Below are positions 35,501-46,424 of a DNA stretch of 64,000 bases, one piece after another. Under the pieces are notes generated by a model that was not told the DNA's origin, did no database searches, and worked only from the letters and a program-made list of their open reading frames with translations. The stretch is from Ulva prolifera. Its lineage: Eukaryota; Chlorophyta; Ulvophyceae; Ulvales; Ulvaceae. Where the stretch lies: positions 7,045,361 to 7,109,360 of the forward strand of contig CM041200.1 in NCBI GenBank assembly GCA_023078555.1, written 5' to 3'. Every line of letters begins with the position of its first letter. Within the stretch, counting starts at the first letter, position 1. The translations under genes and the position numbers were made by a program.

Positions 35501-36441
35501 TCAAGTATATATATGACCAGATCCTCGAAGGAATTAGTACACCTTCGGGTGGGCGCTTTTCCTGACATGGTATCGGTGAGAGTGGTCATAGAGAGGATCT
35601 TAACCTCCATAGACGCAGGTTCGAATCCGGGTAGCTGCACCCGGATGCGCGTCCGCCCCCAAGTTTGTCTCCTCGGATCCTAGTCAGCGGTCCTTGAGTG
35701 AGGGGGGGTGTCATGATGAGTCATCAAGCACTCAAGTATATATATGACCAGATCCTCGAAGGAATTAGTACACCTTCGGGTGGGCGCTTTTCCTGACAGG
35801 AGTCTTGCGGCAGATGTGTAGCGTCGGTGTGCATGCGGTGAAGAGAATTCATCGCACAGGGGTCAGCTATACAGGTCACCACCTCGAGCCTGCTTGTTTG
35901 CATCACCCAACCGATTGGCACCTGCACGCTCAGCTTGCATCCACAGGCGACGCTCCGACGAGGGCCATACGGGGTTCATTGAGAGTATCGCATATTTTTA
36001 GCAACCAAGAAAAACCAAAATGTATCGCCAACAGCGCGGGCGTGCGTGCAGCTGCTGCTCGTGACCGGCGCCAACCAGCAGCTCGGCATCAGCAACGAGT
36101 GGTTCACGCTGTCCGACGAGATCGTGCTGACGGTGCTCGGGCGCGTCAGCTTCATGCCGGTGCTCGTTCTCGCCGCACGCATCTGCCCGGAGGGCGTCGA
36201 GGCCACCCTCTTCGCGACCCTCATGAGCATCCTCAACGGCGGCTCCGTCGCGGGGAGCTTCTCCGGCAGCCTCCTCACGAAGGCCCTCGGCGTCACGAGC
36301 GACGACTTCTCGCAGCTGCCGCTGCTCGTCACGATCTGCGCGCTGGGCACGCTGCTGCCGCTGCCGCTGCTGCGCCTCGTGCCGAACCTCGACGACGAGG
36401 AGCACGCGGCGGCGAAGAAGGAAAAGGACGGGGAGCCGTGA
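32569..36441 (+). CDS. FBT: Folate-biopterin transporter (BT1 family, MFS)
   Basis: Twelve-helix major-facilitator protein of the BT1 family; the plant relative (FBT1) carries folates across the chloroplast envelope. Exons 32569-32882, 33607-33791, 34090-34319, 35035-35313 and 36052-36441 sum to 1,398 nt (465 residues) with phases 2, 1, 0, 0. Landmarks: [49 protein letters not shown] split by intron 1; [73 protein letters not shown]; and the terminal [15 protein letters not shown] / [18 protein letters not shown]. The match to plant FBT extends over the full length. The 32569 ATG follows an acceptor-like TTCTGCAG, so an upstream exon with a transit peptide is possible. Intron 4 begins with GC and contains a TRIM element. 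Donors otherwise GTCTGC, GTGCGC, GTTCGC. Confidence 0.93.
34857..34896. repeat. Tandem duplication of a 20-bp unit
   Basis: Two perfect head-to-tail copies of GGGCATACCTGCCGCTGTGC lie in intron 3 of the transporter gene. Two units only; no coding effect. Confidence 0.8.
35478..35567 (+). repeat. 5' LTR of the TRIM element
   Basis: 90 bp, TG...CA, identical to the 3' copy. It contains a CAAGTATATATATGACC stretch at about 35502-35518 that could act as a promoter TATA region. Confidence 0.85.
35575..35640 (+). repeat. tRNA-like segment inside the TRIM internal domain
   Basis: The internal region reads GGTGAGAGTGGTCATA (D-arm-like), then an anticodon-arm-like hairpin with a GAGG/CCTC stem and loop ATCTTAA (CTT would read Lys), then GGTTCGAATCC (a perfect B-box/T-loop core). 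No acceptor stem closes, so it is a tRNA remnant and not a tRNA gene. Confidence 0.5.
35709..35798 (+). repeat. 3' LTR of the TRIM element
   Basis: 90 bp, identical by eye to the 5' LTR, with GGAGT immediately after it matching the GGAGT immediately before the left LTR. Confidence 0.85.
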
Positions 36442-39400
36442 TGGGCGGTGCGGGGGATCGGCAGAGCGAGTCCGGCGGGCGTGTCGGCACAGGCGTGCCA
36501 GCGGCAGCCTCGGCAGCAGCCGACGAGGTGATGCGTGATGGCAGCGCGGCTCCGGTGCGGCGGGGCGGGGTGTCTGGGTGTGGGCTGCGGCGGAGCAGAC
36601 CCCGCCCGCCCGGAGAGGTTGCAGCAGGTGCCCCGTGGCTCGTGAGCATGCCTCAAAGAGAGGCCCAGGCCGAGGAGGTTTGCCGTGAGGCCAGGCTGCG
36701 GCAGAGCTCCGCAGCGCAGCGCTGCGGCGCGTCCGATGTGACTCCGACCTGCGACGGCCTCGCTCGGGCGCGTCGCCAGTGTGCCTGCTGTGCAGCCTGC
36801 GCACACCTGCAGCATATATCGTGGCGTAAGGTGCAGCGATTGTCCTGGAGAGCAGCCCGCCGGCATAGCAGTCGTGGCCGGAGCCGGACGCGTGAAGGCG
36901 TGGTTGCCGGTGCGGCGGGTCAGCATGGGGGGCCCGGCATCCTGGACAGCACCAAGCATACGCGGCGTTGAGTCGACGCCGGTGAATTAGAGGGGTCGCC
37001 GCCGCCACAGCCACCTCCAGCCACCAGACGCACCTGCGGCGCCAGGGGCGGCCATGCTGCAGTGCACCTGGTGAAGCGCCTGCAGAGCGATCGAGGCTGC
37101 GCGGATGGCCACACTGGCCCACCTGTTACACTGAGTGTGATAGCGTGTTCAGAGGGGCATTGGTGTCGAGATTTGTGAGCACCTCGTGTCAGGTGGTCCA
37201 CTGCCAGCCGCGTGTCTGGCAGTTGTGCCTCGTGGCGAGTTCTTCGCTTCGAAGTACATCGTCTGGCAGAGCAGCTGAAGGGCGCTGTGCGTCAAGCTGA
37301 TCAACACCTGTTTTCTGGCCGACATCGTGCAAACTAGTGTGCAATCAGTTGAGTCTCAAATACCATCGGTGCTGGTTCAGCAGCTAGAAGTGTGCAGGTC
37401 ATGTGTGCGGATCGCATGGCCTGCCCTGTGTTCCTTTGCACACTGACTCAGCCTCGCTTTTGTATCCAAAACGGAGCTTTATCTCCACCGCCGGACGAAT
37501 GTAACGATCGTGTTGCCACACACATGCGCACATGGACAAGTGTCGTGGCGGGGGCCACATCACTGTGGCACCACAGCCCCAAAAAGATGTATGCAGCTCT
37601 TGTGCCACGCAGCAAAATCAAATCAGCGTTCTTTGAAACACGTGTGTATCATCTACTCTTGTACATCATGTGCAATGTGGTGTATTACTGTTGCACTGTG
37701 GACTGTTCAGGTCACCGCTGCGAGAATTATGCGTTTTACTGGAACAGGTAACGCTGTCGGTTCTAGCAGGACTAACTGCTATGGTGTACAGTCGAGGCTC
37801 AATGTGCATGCCATTGAGACAGCCGAACCGTGCATTGAAGCAAGTGCATGATCGATGGAGGTTTGATTGACAGAGCTAAAGAACAAGGCCTGGGTGATGG
37901 ACATTTAACATTCGTAGAACAAGCACGAGACAGTAGGTGAGTCTCACGCGCCGACACGGCTCCACCACTCTTGTCAACACTACGCCAAACGAGGCAGGGG
38001 ACATTGCACCCCTACGCCTAAATACATCAGCGCGGACCACAGGTCGCTACACCTGGTGGCCGCGCCAGAATTCAAGACACTCGGTGCCACAGTACAACCG
38101 TCGTATCTCAGGTGTGTATTAGGTCAGAGTGTATCAGGTCAGTGACAGAGGTGCACGACCGTACATGACCGCATGAGGAATGGGGGCGCAAAGCGCCTAA
38201 AAAAATTGGGATAGACGGCATGAAGATGCACATTCCCGGTATGGTTTAGTAAAAGGCGAAACCATAATGCGCCAACGAAGTGGACATCGCCGTATGACTC
38301 ACAAGACGGACGATAGATTTTACAGGGCCCAACTGTTCTCGACGAGGTGACGCCATCCGCAGGTCGGACAACGCCACGTGTCATTACACCGACGCGCAGA
38401 GGCCTAGGGTAAGGCACGACGAATGGGCTAGTACGGCGTGCGCAATCAAAGCTTACTGCACACAACAATGACGCGAAGAGTATATCAGGAGCAGCCTCTT
38501 CACCTCGGCCCCGTGATCATTGTCAACTTCGTAGCGCTGAGTGGCTCGTGTGAGCTGCACATGTGCGGACTGCTCGTGCACTTGACATCGTCACGCAAAT
38601 TCCGTAGCCATCGACAAGATAATTCTGTACAGCTTGACGGGTCGCCGTCACGTTTGGATCGGGGGCTCCAGATGTGACACAAGCATTCGCCAGGCCATCG
38701 GTGCTTGTCAGCGTCACAAGTGCTGCTGCGAGAGGCAACTCCGTCGAGATACACTGCAACAGCACATTATGTATATTTTCAAGGGCAAGGCTCACGCTGG
38801 TGATGTTGGTGCACTACCTCGGAAAGCGCACTGTATCCACCTTGGCACAATGCCCAAACACCTCTCACATGCCATTATGCTCCAGCAATCTGATCACTGG
38901 CAACGCCCTGCAATTTCCAAATTTGCAGCTTCTGGATGCAGTTTTTTGAAGATTCGTGGTGTTCTGCACACCTCAGGATGCGGCAATGTCGTCCCCAAGA
39001 GCAGCTGTGTCCCGTATCTCAGATTGAAAGAAAAACACGCATCGACACTGTCAGACGATCCACCTGCCTTGGCCGCCCTGCCTCTAGCCATGCCGACAGC
39101 CTAAATCCTACAGTAGGTGAAAAGTACTGTAACAGACACCGTTGGTCATTGCAACTCTGCACCGAGCACGGCCTCCCCCGTCCTACGCAATCATGGGTTT
39201 CTGGGGGCGATTCCCGCTCAGGCGTAACGCCATTCCCACCAGGGCATCTGCCTCAGCAACCACAGGGGCATATGAGTCATGCATCTGTCCTCTCATGAGC
39301 ATGCCAGACAATTTCTACACAACTAGCCTCACGCTGGACGCAAACGCCATGGCTCAACACGCAGGCGCCCGCCCGATCCATTCAGCGCCACAGCCAGCAT

Positions 39401-40133
39401 CCGCATCACACACAATGCACCACACAACACTGTCCCTATCTAAGGCTACCACGGACCCATAAGTCCCGTACTGGTAGTGGATCGGGTCTTTGCAATTGCA
39501 AGGCCGCTCACGAGTCGCAGCTGTGTGCTGCCAGCGGTGTGGCATCCCTCCACACCGCCCTCTGCCCCACCACAACTGCAGGCGGCCACGCAACAAAACA
39601 GCCACCACAGGAAGCTGCTTGAGGTGCCTGCGTGCCGCTGCAATCACAAGTGAACCATCCAGCCACTGCCTGATTCCCACCCGGCCTGCCCGCTCTGCCA
39701 CCACTGCCTCACTTGGAGGTGTAGCCACTCGGAACGGGTCCACTCGGGCATCTCACCTTACACTCAGGGCATCAACCATGCGTCCCGCTGTGGGCTGCTT
39801 TATACAAGAGAGAATCACAAGATGTAGGGCCATTGCGTGGCAGAGCACCAGCACAATCGACAACACATTGCCACCATCAACAGTCACACAAGGATCAGCC
39901 AGGATACAGCACACCAAAACCACAGGCTCGGGGACAGTCACCATTGCAACGGCCCTTGGCACGACTACCAGCAGTGCTTCATACAGGGAGCTGGCCGCAG
40001 GGGCAGTCAGGTAGCCCACTCCCTCTGCCCCCTCGCCCTGCCTCCAATTGGACCTCTTGGCCTTGAGAGGTGTCTGGGCCGAAAGGGCCCTTAAGGGCTA
40101 GAGGACCACGCCTTGACGAAGCACAACAGCCAG
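36442..40133. other. Interval without a confident gene, transporter 3' end to glycosyltransferase 3' end
   Basis: About 3.7 kb. The first 600 bp are GC-rich and are probably transporter 3' UTR. The middle (37.2-39.1 kb) is AT-richer. A minus-strand frame at 38523-38795 (LENIHNVLLQCISTELPLAA...) looks faintly like a small roadblock-type fold, but no partner exon or start could be defended. Convergent 3' UTRs explain the ends. No RNA gene or mobile element recognised. Confidence 0.4.
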
Positions 40134-43100
40134 TCAGCGCGCAATCACTGGGCCCGCCACCTCCGCGGCAGGCATCCCAGGGTACCGATGCATGCGCGAC
40201 ACAAGCACCGCGTCGCTGTCGCGGCCGTCGCCCGCCGGCGGCAGCGGCCCGAGCAGGTCCAGCACCGTCAGGCTGCTGTCCTCGGCGAGGAACTGCTCGC
40301 ACGTGGCCGGGCCGCCGCCGGGGCGGAGTTCGGCGTACGTGAAGCGGCCCAACTCTCGGTCACGCACGGCCCGGAAGGCCGCGTCGGCGGCCTGGCGCTG
40401 CGCGCTGCGCTGCGGCATCGCGGCCGTGAGGCCCGGCGGGAACTGCTTCACGATCATCTGCGCCCAGCATCGCACCCAGTTTCAGGTGTCGCGAATCCAG
40501 ATGGGTAAACGCGTGTCCACAGCACATGTGCGCAACGCGACCGCTGTAGCTAGCTGCTGTTGAGCTGCATGGGCATGGGCAATGGCGTGGAATATCATTG
40601 CCGCAGGTCCCGCCCCATGTCAGCGGCCACGAATGTTCATTTCTTTCCTCCCCGAGATTTCAGGATTTGAATGGGCGACAGCCACTGCTTCGCACAGTGC
40701 CAGAGCAAAGCGCAAAAAGGAAAGAAGTCTGAGTCTTGCATGAAGGTGGCTGCAGGTGTCAGCTACGACATGGCGCCATGGTGTGACGCTGAGATTGTGC
40801 AGGCTCGTCTCCAGGCGGGGGTCGGCACATGCATGCGCATGAGGGCGCACCGAGGCCGTGTGGATGCGGTCGACCAGGCCCAGCGAGCGCATCTTGGCGG
40901 TGAGCTGCGGGTCCCTCCACACGAGCAGATCGCGGAACATCTGGCGCAGCTCAACCTCCGGCTTGAGCGACGCCGCCCGGAACGCCACCTGGTCAAACGG
41001 GAGCCAGAAGCAGCGCTTCGTGCCGCGCTCGGTCGGCACACACTCGCACTTGTCCCTCCGCATCAGTAGGTCCGACATCCTGCAGGTATCTCCTGCCTGG
41101 CAGTCGCTGACATGTGTTGAAGTGGGGGCATATGCATGTGCATGCATGTGCATGGTGTTGGGGGAGTGTCACCCAAGCCACAGCCGCACCGCACCTGTTG
41201 TACGTGTAGTGCAGCAGGCCCGACGCTGTGTGGGTGTGCTGCGTGTGGGTGCCGTTGTACGACTGCCATTGGTGTGCGCCGTGCGAGCGCAGGCCGGGGA
41301 GGACGCGCGCGACGCTCTTGCCGCTGCTGTACGCGGCAAAGTAGTTCGGCAGGCCGTGCGCCATCTCGCCGTAGTGGCTCATCATGGCGGCCTCGTCCAC
41401 GAAGTGCACGGCGGTCTTGAAGAGGGTGACCTCGCGGGGGGGGTCCGCGACGCGGTCGTGCTCCGGGAGCCCCTCGTAGTTCGGGAACAGCACAGAGTGC
41501 ACCTGCACAGCCGCCGATCTCAATGAACTATTGCAAATATTGAAAAATTGTGCCGAGTGCTCTCCCCTTCCTCCCCCCAGGGGACCTTATGATGGCCTGA
41601 TTGTAGATCTGATGCACCGCCAACATCAATGAGCTATTGTAAACAGTGAACAATTGTGGCGAGTGCTCTCCCCCCCTCCCCCCAGGGGACCCTAAAATGA
41701 CCTGGTGGTAGATCTGATGCCCTGCGCCATGCACTTGCTCGGCCTCTGCCATGCACTTGCTCGACCCCAGCGACCGGGCCTCACAGCTGCAACATACGCT
41801 TCAAAGTGGCTGCTGCAGGCTTGGCAGTGCGGTGCTACCACTACAAGGATGGTAGGCACGTATACGCCTCTGACCAGCGGTGTGTAGCGGGGAGAATCTT
41901 GGGGCGAGCCTGAGGTCTACAGGCCATGGGGTACAAAGAGGCTGGCCACGGCCATGGCGATGGAGCAAAGATGAAAGCTGAAGCCGCCTGTTAGAGGCAT
42001 TTGAGGGAGCAATTAGAAAGAGCTGATGGAGTGTCGCCTGTCACCGATCAGGTGCGGACAGTGACATGCTCTGAGCCATGCGCGCGCTGCTCGGCCACGC
42101 TTGCCCCAGGAGCCCCTGCTTGCAGCCTAAAGAGCTGCTTCGGTGCAGGTGGAGACTGTTGCCTTGCGGGCCCGGTCCGACGGCCATAGGAGATGTCGAG
42201 CAAGCTGCAATGTGATTCATGCGCCACGCATGCTTGGGAATTTGGCAGTCGTGTGCGCAGCGTGTCGTACCCTGCCGACACTGCACTGCCGGCGCGCACC
42301 TCCCGCGACAGGGGCTCCAGGACCTCATGCATGGAGAAATTGCCGCTGCTGGCAGGATACATGAACTCGTCGGTGTCGATGTGTCCGAGCCACGCCACGC
42401 CATCCACCCGCGCCTGCTCGATCGCAACTGCAGAACAGCCACCCATGTGCGAACTTGCAGGAATCCAGGTGCACAGTATGAAGAGGTGTCCGATGTGCAG
42501 TTTGGACTGACGGCCTGGAGCATGCACAATCAATCGACTGGACTTTACAGTCATGGTCACAGGTGGCGAGCAGCGCTGCTCCTGCACAGGGTTGTGGCAT
42601 GGGGGCACACTCGCCATGTTGAGGCCCTGCTTGACGAACAGCTCCCCGTTGCAGGGCTGGCCGATGAAGGGGTTGAAGGCGTCCTCATGGTGCATGCGGT
42701 CGTGGTCGTGCCACCACCTGAGCCGGTCATCCCGCTCAAACACCTGTACACGCGCTTGGCCACTCTGACATCTGGGTCAACAGCTTCACGAGCCAGTGCC
42801 GGGTCCTCCAGCCGAATTACACATGCAGAGCATATGAGCTCCTGGAATTGAGCCTGGGCCAAGGTTGTCCAAACACGCAACAGCAAGCAGTCCAGAGTCA
42901 AGTTGCCCTGCTGATCTGCATCCCACAGACTAAGGCGCCCAAAACGCTGCCAGCTGCTGGGCACGGAACACGGAGTCACCGCGGGCGATTCCTGCTGTAG
43001 AGTGTGCACCTTCAAGTTGTCAGTGCTGTGATCCTCACGTCCGATACAGTGGTGTCAACATACAGTGCCGGATGCATCGTTCGCCCTCCGCACCTTGACT

Positions 43101-44398
43101 CCAACGAGCGTTCGCAGGACTCCCACAACCTCTGGCTTCTCGGCGGCCCCCTCCACAAAGAAGTAGAACACAGAGAAGCCGATGACTTGGTGGTAGCGAA
43201 TCCACTGCAGCAGCCGCGGCAGAGGCTCGTTTGTGGAGCAGGTCATTGCAAGCAGCGGCGTGCGGAAGGGGCACGGCTGCGGCCGCCCGGCCGGTGCCGA
43301 GTGGGCCCCGGCCGTCGTTGCGGAGCGGGCGATGCCGGCATGCATGCGGAGGGCGTCCTCCGCTTCGAGCTTCTGTAGGAGGGATGTGGGCCGGTTTGCC
43401 GGCCAGCGGCGCTGCACCAAGGCTACCTGGGGCTCTGTTGCCTGCACATGGTGGCGACTGCTTGCGGCACGGAGCCTGATCCAATTGAACGGACAGCCTC
43501 GGCGCCATTGGCAGCAGCTTTCAGCTGACACATGCATATACGCTATAGGCATGTAGGCCCTTCTCTTGCCAGGATCACCATGATGAACAACGTGTGTACA
43601 CGTGTTGTAAACGTTTGATGTGCACTGGCCACCATCCTGGGAGTATTCGCTGCAAATTCAGTTCAGATTCCGCCATGGTTTGTTCCTGGAGGGCATGCAC
43701 CATAGCTTTCTCTTGAGCCGAGGCATATGCCCAAACTCCTGCCACCTGACCGCCACCACCAGTAAAGTAAAGTAAATCTGAATTCGAGTTCACAGGCCAT
43801 GGGCCAGAGCCAGTCCAAGGGCCGTAGCCTTTCCATGCCCTTGCGTGATTGCCATGCTGGTGCATGCAGACCTATTTGTGGGACATGTCTCTGAATCCAT
43901 GCCAAATTCACGATGACGGCCTCTGCGCCATGCCCACATAGTCGGCATTGGCACTGTCGCCCCTCCAGTCACCTTTTGCCGCTTGAATGCTCCCCAAGAT
44001 CTGACCCACGGTGTGACCCCGACAGGTCATATGCAGAGGTGCTTCTGTGTCGGGGCTGGTGGCATGTCAACCCAGCCACGAAGTCCTGACTTCTGTTGCC
44101 TGGAGGTCCATGCTTGTACTTCCGGAACCCGTACTGACTCAAAAACACACATACATATTTTGAAACTCTAGAAATGCCCACAGTCAACGTATATCCCCGA
44201 GTTGTGATGTTGGCCATGATGCGTCGAGGAATTCACCAAAAGTCCAAATGCAGCCTGCTTACACCTGATATGGCCTACCTCAGAGTCCAGCGGAACGTTT
44301 CGAGCACTTTTAGAGCGTACCTGGCACCACGCTGCGTAGAGAGCCACCACCAGCAGTGCCGCACAGGTCGCGACCAGCACTTGGAACTGGATATTCAT
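40134..44398 (-). CDS. Type II membrane glycosyltransferase, plant-like (GT92/GT2-like fold)
   Basis: Seven exons: 44398-44321, 43441-43094, 42743-42611, 42427-42300, 41502-41195, 41079-40851 and 40457-40134. They sum to 1,548 nt (515 residues) and all phases agree. Exon 1 is a signal anchor (MNIQFQVLVATCAALLVVAL, then YAAWCQ), implying Golgi lumenal orientation. The catalytic part has TCSTNEPLPRLLQWIRYHQV (the NE...W..YH opening of this superfamily), FYFFVEGAAEKP, CNGELFVKQGLNMA, the metal-binding HIDTDEFMYP, VLFPNYEG, GLPNYFAAYSSGKSVAR, GAHQWQSYNG, GLLHYTYNR and RRDKCECVPTERGTKRCFW. This order matches a plant family of uncharacterised transferases. The sugar donor and acceptor are unknown. 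Donors are GTACGC, GTGCGG, GTGTGC and GTGCGC. Confidence 0.88.
41520..41733. repeat. Two diverged tandem copies of a 106-bp unit
   Basis: Copies at 41520-41625 and 41626-41733, in intron 4 of the glycosyltransferase. Each starts TCAATGA-CTATTG, passes GAGTGCTCTCCCC and CCCCCAGGGGACC, and ends GTAGATCTGATGC. About 85% alike by eye. No open frame. Confidence 0.75.
43755..43795 (-). repeat. Truncated tail copy of the SINE-like repeat
   Basis: On the minus strand, GAATTCAGATTTACTTTACTT matches the tail of the 13-kb repeat. It sits in intron 1 of the glycosyltransferase, antisense to copies 1 and 2. Only about 40 bp is shared. Confidence 0.4.
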
Positions 44399-45705
44399 TC
44401 TCCCCAATTGTTTCGCAGGCTCTGCTTCAGCGTCTAAGGTGAAATATTACTGCTTCTGTGAAGCTAGTCTCATCGTGCACCATCAAAGTCGGCGCGTGTG
44501 AGCTAGCAGGGAGGGATAGCTGTCACAGTGTTACAGCAGCATCATTGACCCGCGCTGCCTAGCACACTGCCAGCCTGTACGTCCGAATTGAACTACGAGA
44601 CTTCAGTAGCGATGTTCAATGTATGATCGTGCCATGCGCGTGCATTCAGCGATGGATGCTGCGCGTTTTCCACATCGCTTCCGGAGCAAACTCGATTGCT
44701 TGGCCTCTGGCAATAACCAGAGATGTACCAGTGTTTTGGCACAGAGCCGAGTTGTTCAATAGTGGACAGCGTATGTGGAATGAAATTGCTGTACCACAGC
44801 GTTGCGAACACCTGGCACGCGTGGAGTCAACCGTGCCGAGTGCTGCATGGAGTGCGACCGCAGGACGTCGAACTGTTGGACTCTTGAGGCCGAACTGCTA
44901 GACTCGTGAGGCCGGACATGCACAATCGAGCGAGCAATGGCTTGGTGTAAAGTCATACAGCGTAGTGCATATCATAGTGGAGTTTACATATCATAGTGGA
45001 TAATACGTGGCAGCATGTGTGTGTGTGGGGAGGATCGGGGTCGGTGTTTTCTGTTGTAGAAAGCGAGCGAATTCTAGCACATCAATCAATCGCTTGGACA
45101 CGAGAAAGGGCTGCATTGGTCTTGTCCTAGGCCGTCTCTGCAAGTCCTCACATCGACATGAGAAGTGTGCAGTACCTGGACGTCACTAGGCCCATGCCAC
45201 CTACACTGTAGCTCCAAAAGCGCCTGTTGGTGTACTTACACCGAGCACCCACGCCTGATTAAGACAAGAATGATGGCCAATGACACCGCCGCTGCCTAGC
45301 TTCAACCGGACGCCCGAAGTCAAGATATACACTTATGCTGACGGCCTGTTCTGTTGCTCACATGACAGCACTGGTTCATTACACAGGGCAAACACTCGCT
45401 GTATGGCACGTACGACAGCCCGGCCAGCTTCCACTGATTCAATCCTGGCCAGAACCAGCCAGAAGCCCCGGGTCACCACACTACCATCGCAGCGTACAGC
45501 ATGCATGCTGCAACAGCGTGATGACCAGCCCTCGGTGAGTGACTGCACACAGAGGTCGAGCTGCTGAATGGCGCTGGATGCAGGCGGAGGTGCCTGTTGT
45601 GGTCCTACATGCACCGCCGGAGACGTTCTGCCATACCACAGGGAGCGTCATCTGATCAATTGCCTTGCGCCTGAGCAAACGCCCGCTACCATCCCGCCCC
45701 ACGGC

Positions 45706-45889
45706 TGCAGCACATGCACACCGCAGCGCTCGTACCCGCACTGCGCTTGACCTACCTCACGATTGCAGCACATGCATAAGACACCGCTCGTACCCGCACT
45801 GCGCGTGATCACGCGTGACCTACCTCCCAATTGCAGCACATGCATGACGCCGCTCGTACCCGCACTGCGCGTGACCTACCTCCCAGCAT
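45706..45889. repeat. Three tandem copies of a 58-68 bp unit
   Basis: Units at 45706-45763, 45764-45831 and 45832-45889. Each begins TGCAGCACATGCA, contains GCTCGTACCCGCACTGCGC and ends with GACCTACCTC. The middle copy has a 10-bp internal duplication (GCGTGATCAC). The array is in the helicase 3' flank. Confidence 0.8.
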
Positions 45890-46069
45890 CATGCCCGTTG
45901 TACCAGGTACCCTTTGCACCAGGTGTGCAGCCCCGTACGCCCGATCCCCAGCTGCATCCCGCGGTTGCTTGTGCTCGTGTCGGCATATACCGGTACACAG
46001 CAATTCACATCGCCCCGCGCCAGATTCTCCCGGGGCCGAGTCTGTTTCTGTCCGACCGCTACAAAGTGC

Positions 46070-46133
46070 GGCACTGGGGCTGTGAGCCTTTGGCACCGGG
46101 GCTGTGAGCCTTTGGCACTGGGGCTGTGAGCCC
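46070..46133. repeat. Three tandem copies of a 22-bp unit
   Basis: GGCACTGGGGCTGTGAGCCT-type units at 46070-46091, 46092-46113 and 46114-46133, nearly identical. Minisatellite-like, no coding potential. Confidence 0.8.
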
Positions 46134-46424
46134 ACTGTGCATCAGTGCATTGATGCCTGCTGAACCCGAGTGGCCGGCCCCTGCACCCGGGGAGGGCCCA
46201 GGGGTGGGGCAGGCACGGCGTGGGCGCATAGCATGCTGAGGTGGCTGCCTCTGAATGGGACTCATTCAGACGATCTTCAGGCGATGGCCCGGCATAACGG
46301 CCGAGATCTCTGGAGTGGAGGCACTGGAGTGCTGGTGCTGACTGTAGAGTGCCTGGGCACACCCAGCACTGGGCACATGGCTGGTGCGGGGCGCGAGGCA
46401 TGCCTCGGAGTGGCTGCAGGTGGC

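Larger units (their letters stand above)
35478..35798 (+). mobile_element. TRIM (terminal-repeat retrotransposon in miniature), complete
   Basis: A 321-bp non-coding element in the last intron of the transporter. Two identical 90-bp terminal direct repeats (35478-35567 and 35709-35798) start with TG and end with CA, with TGTCA/TGACA inverted tips. The left repeat is followed directly by TGGTATCGGTGAG, a primer-binding-site-like sequence whose first seven bases match the common initiator-Met PBS. The right repeat is preceded by a purine tract (GAGGGGGGG, 35700-35708). The 5-bp direct repeats GGAGT (35473-35477 and 35799-35803) flank it as target-site duplication. There is no gag or pol, so it must have moved with proteins from elsewhere. 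Identical LTRs indicate a recent insertion. Confidence 0.88.
44399..46424. other. Intergenic region rich in tandem repeats
   Basis: About 2 kb between the glycosyltransferase start and the helicase stop. The left end should hold the glycosyltransferase promoter. From 45.7 to 46.1 kb it is dominated by the two tandem arrays listed separately. No domain-bearing frame found. Confidence 0.45.

Noticed and set aside
35575..35640. Functional tRNA-Lys(CTT) gene
   Set aside because: No closing acceptor stem and a mismatched T stem; it sits inside the TRIM between PBS and polypurine tract.
38523..38795. Possible small roadblock/LC7-like gene on the minus strand
   Set aside because: Similarity is only impressionistic; no conserved residues, start or partner exons could be tied to it.
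42744..43015. Protein-like minus-strand frame (TPCSVPSSWQRFGRLSLWDA...) that could be an extra glycosyltransferase exon
   Set aside because: Alignment with plant relatives joins GVK at 43094 directly to VFERDD at 42743 with matching phase and good splice sites; adding this frame interrupts the conserved segment.
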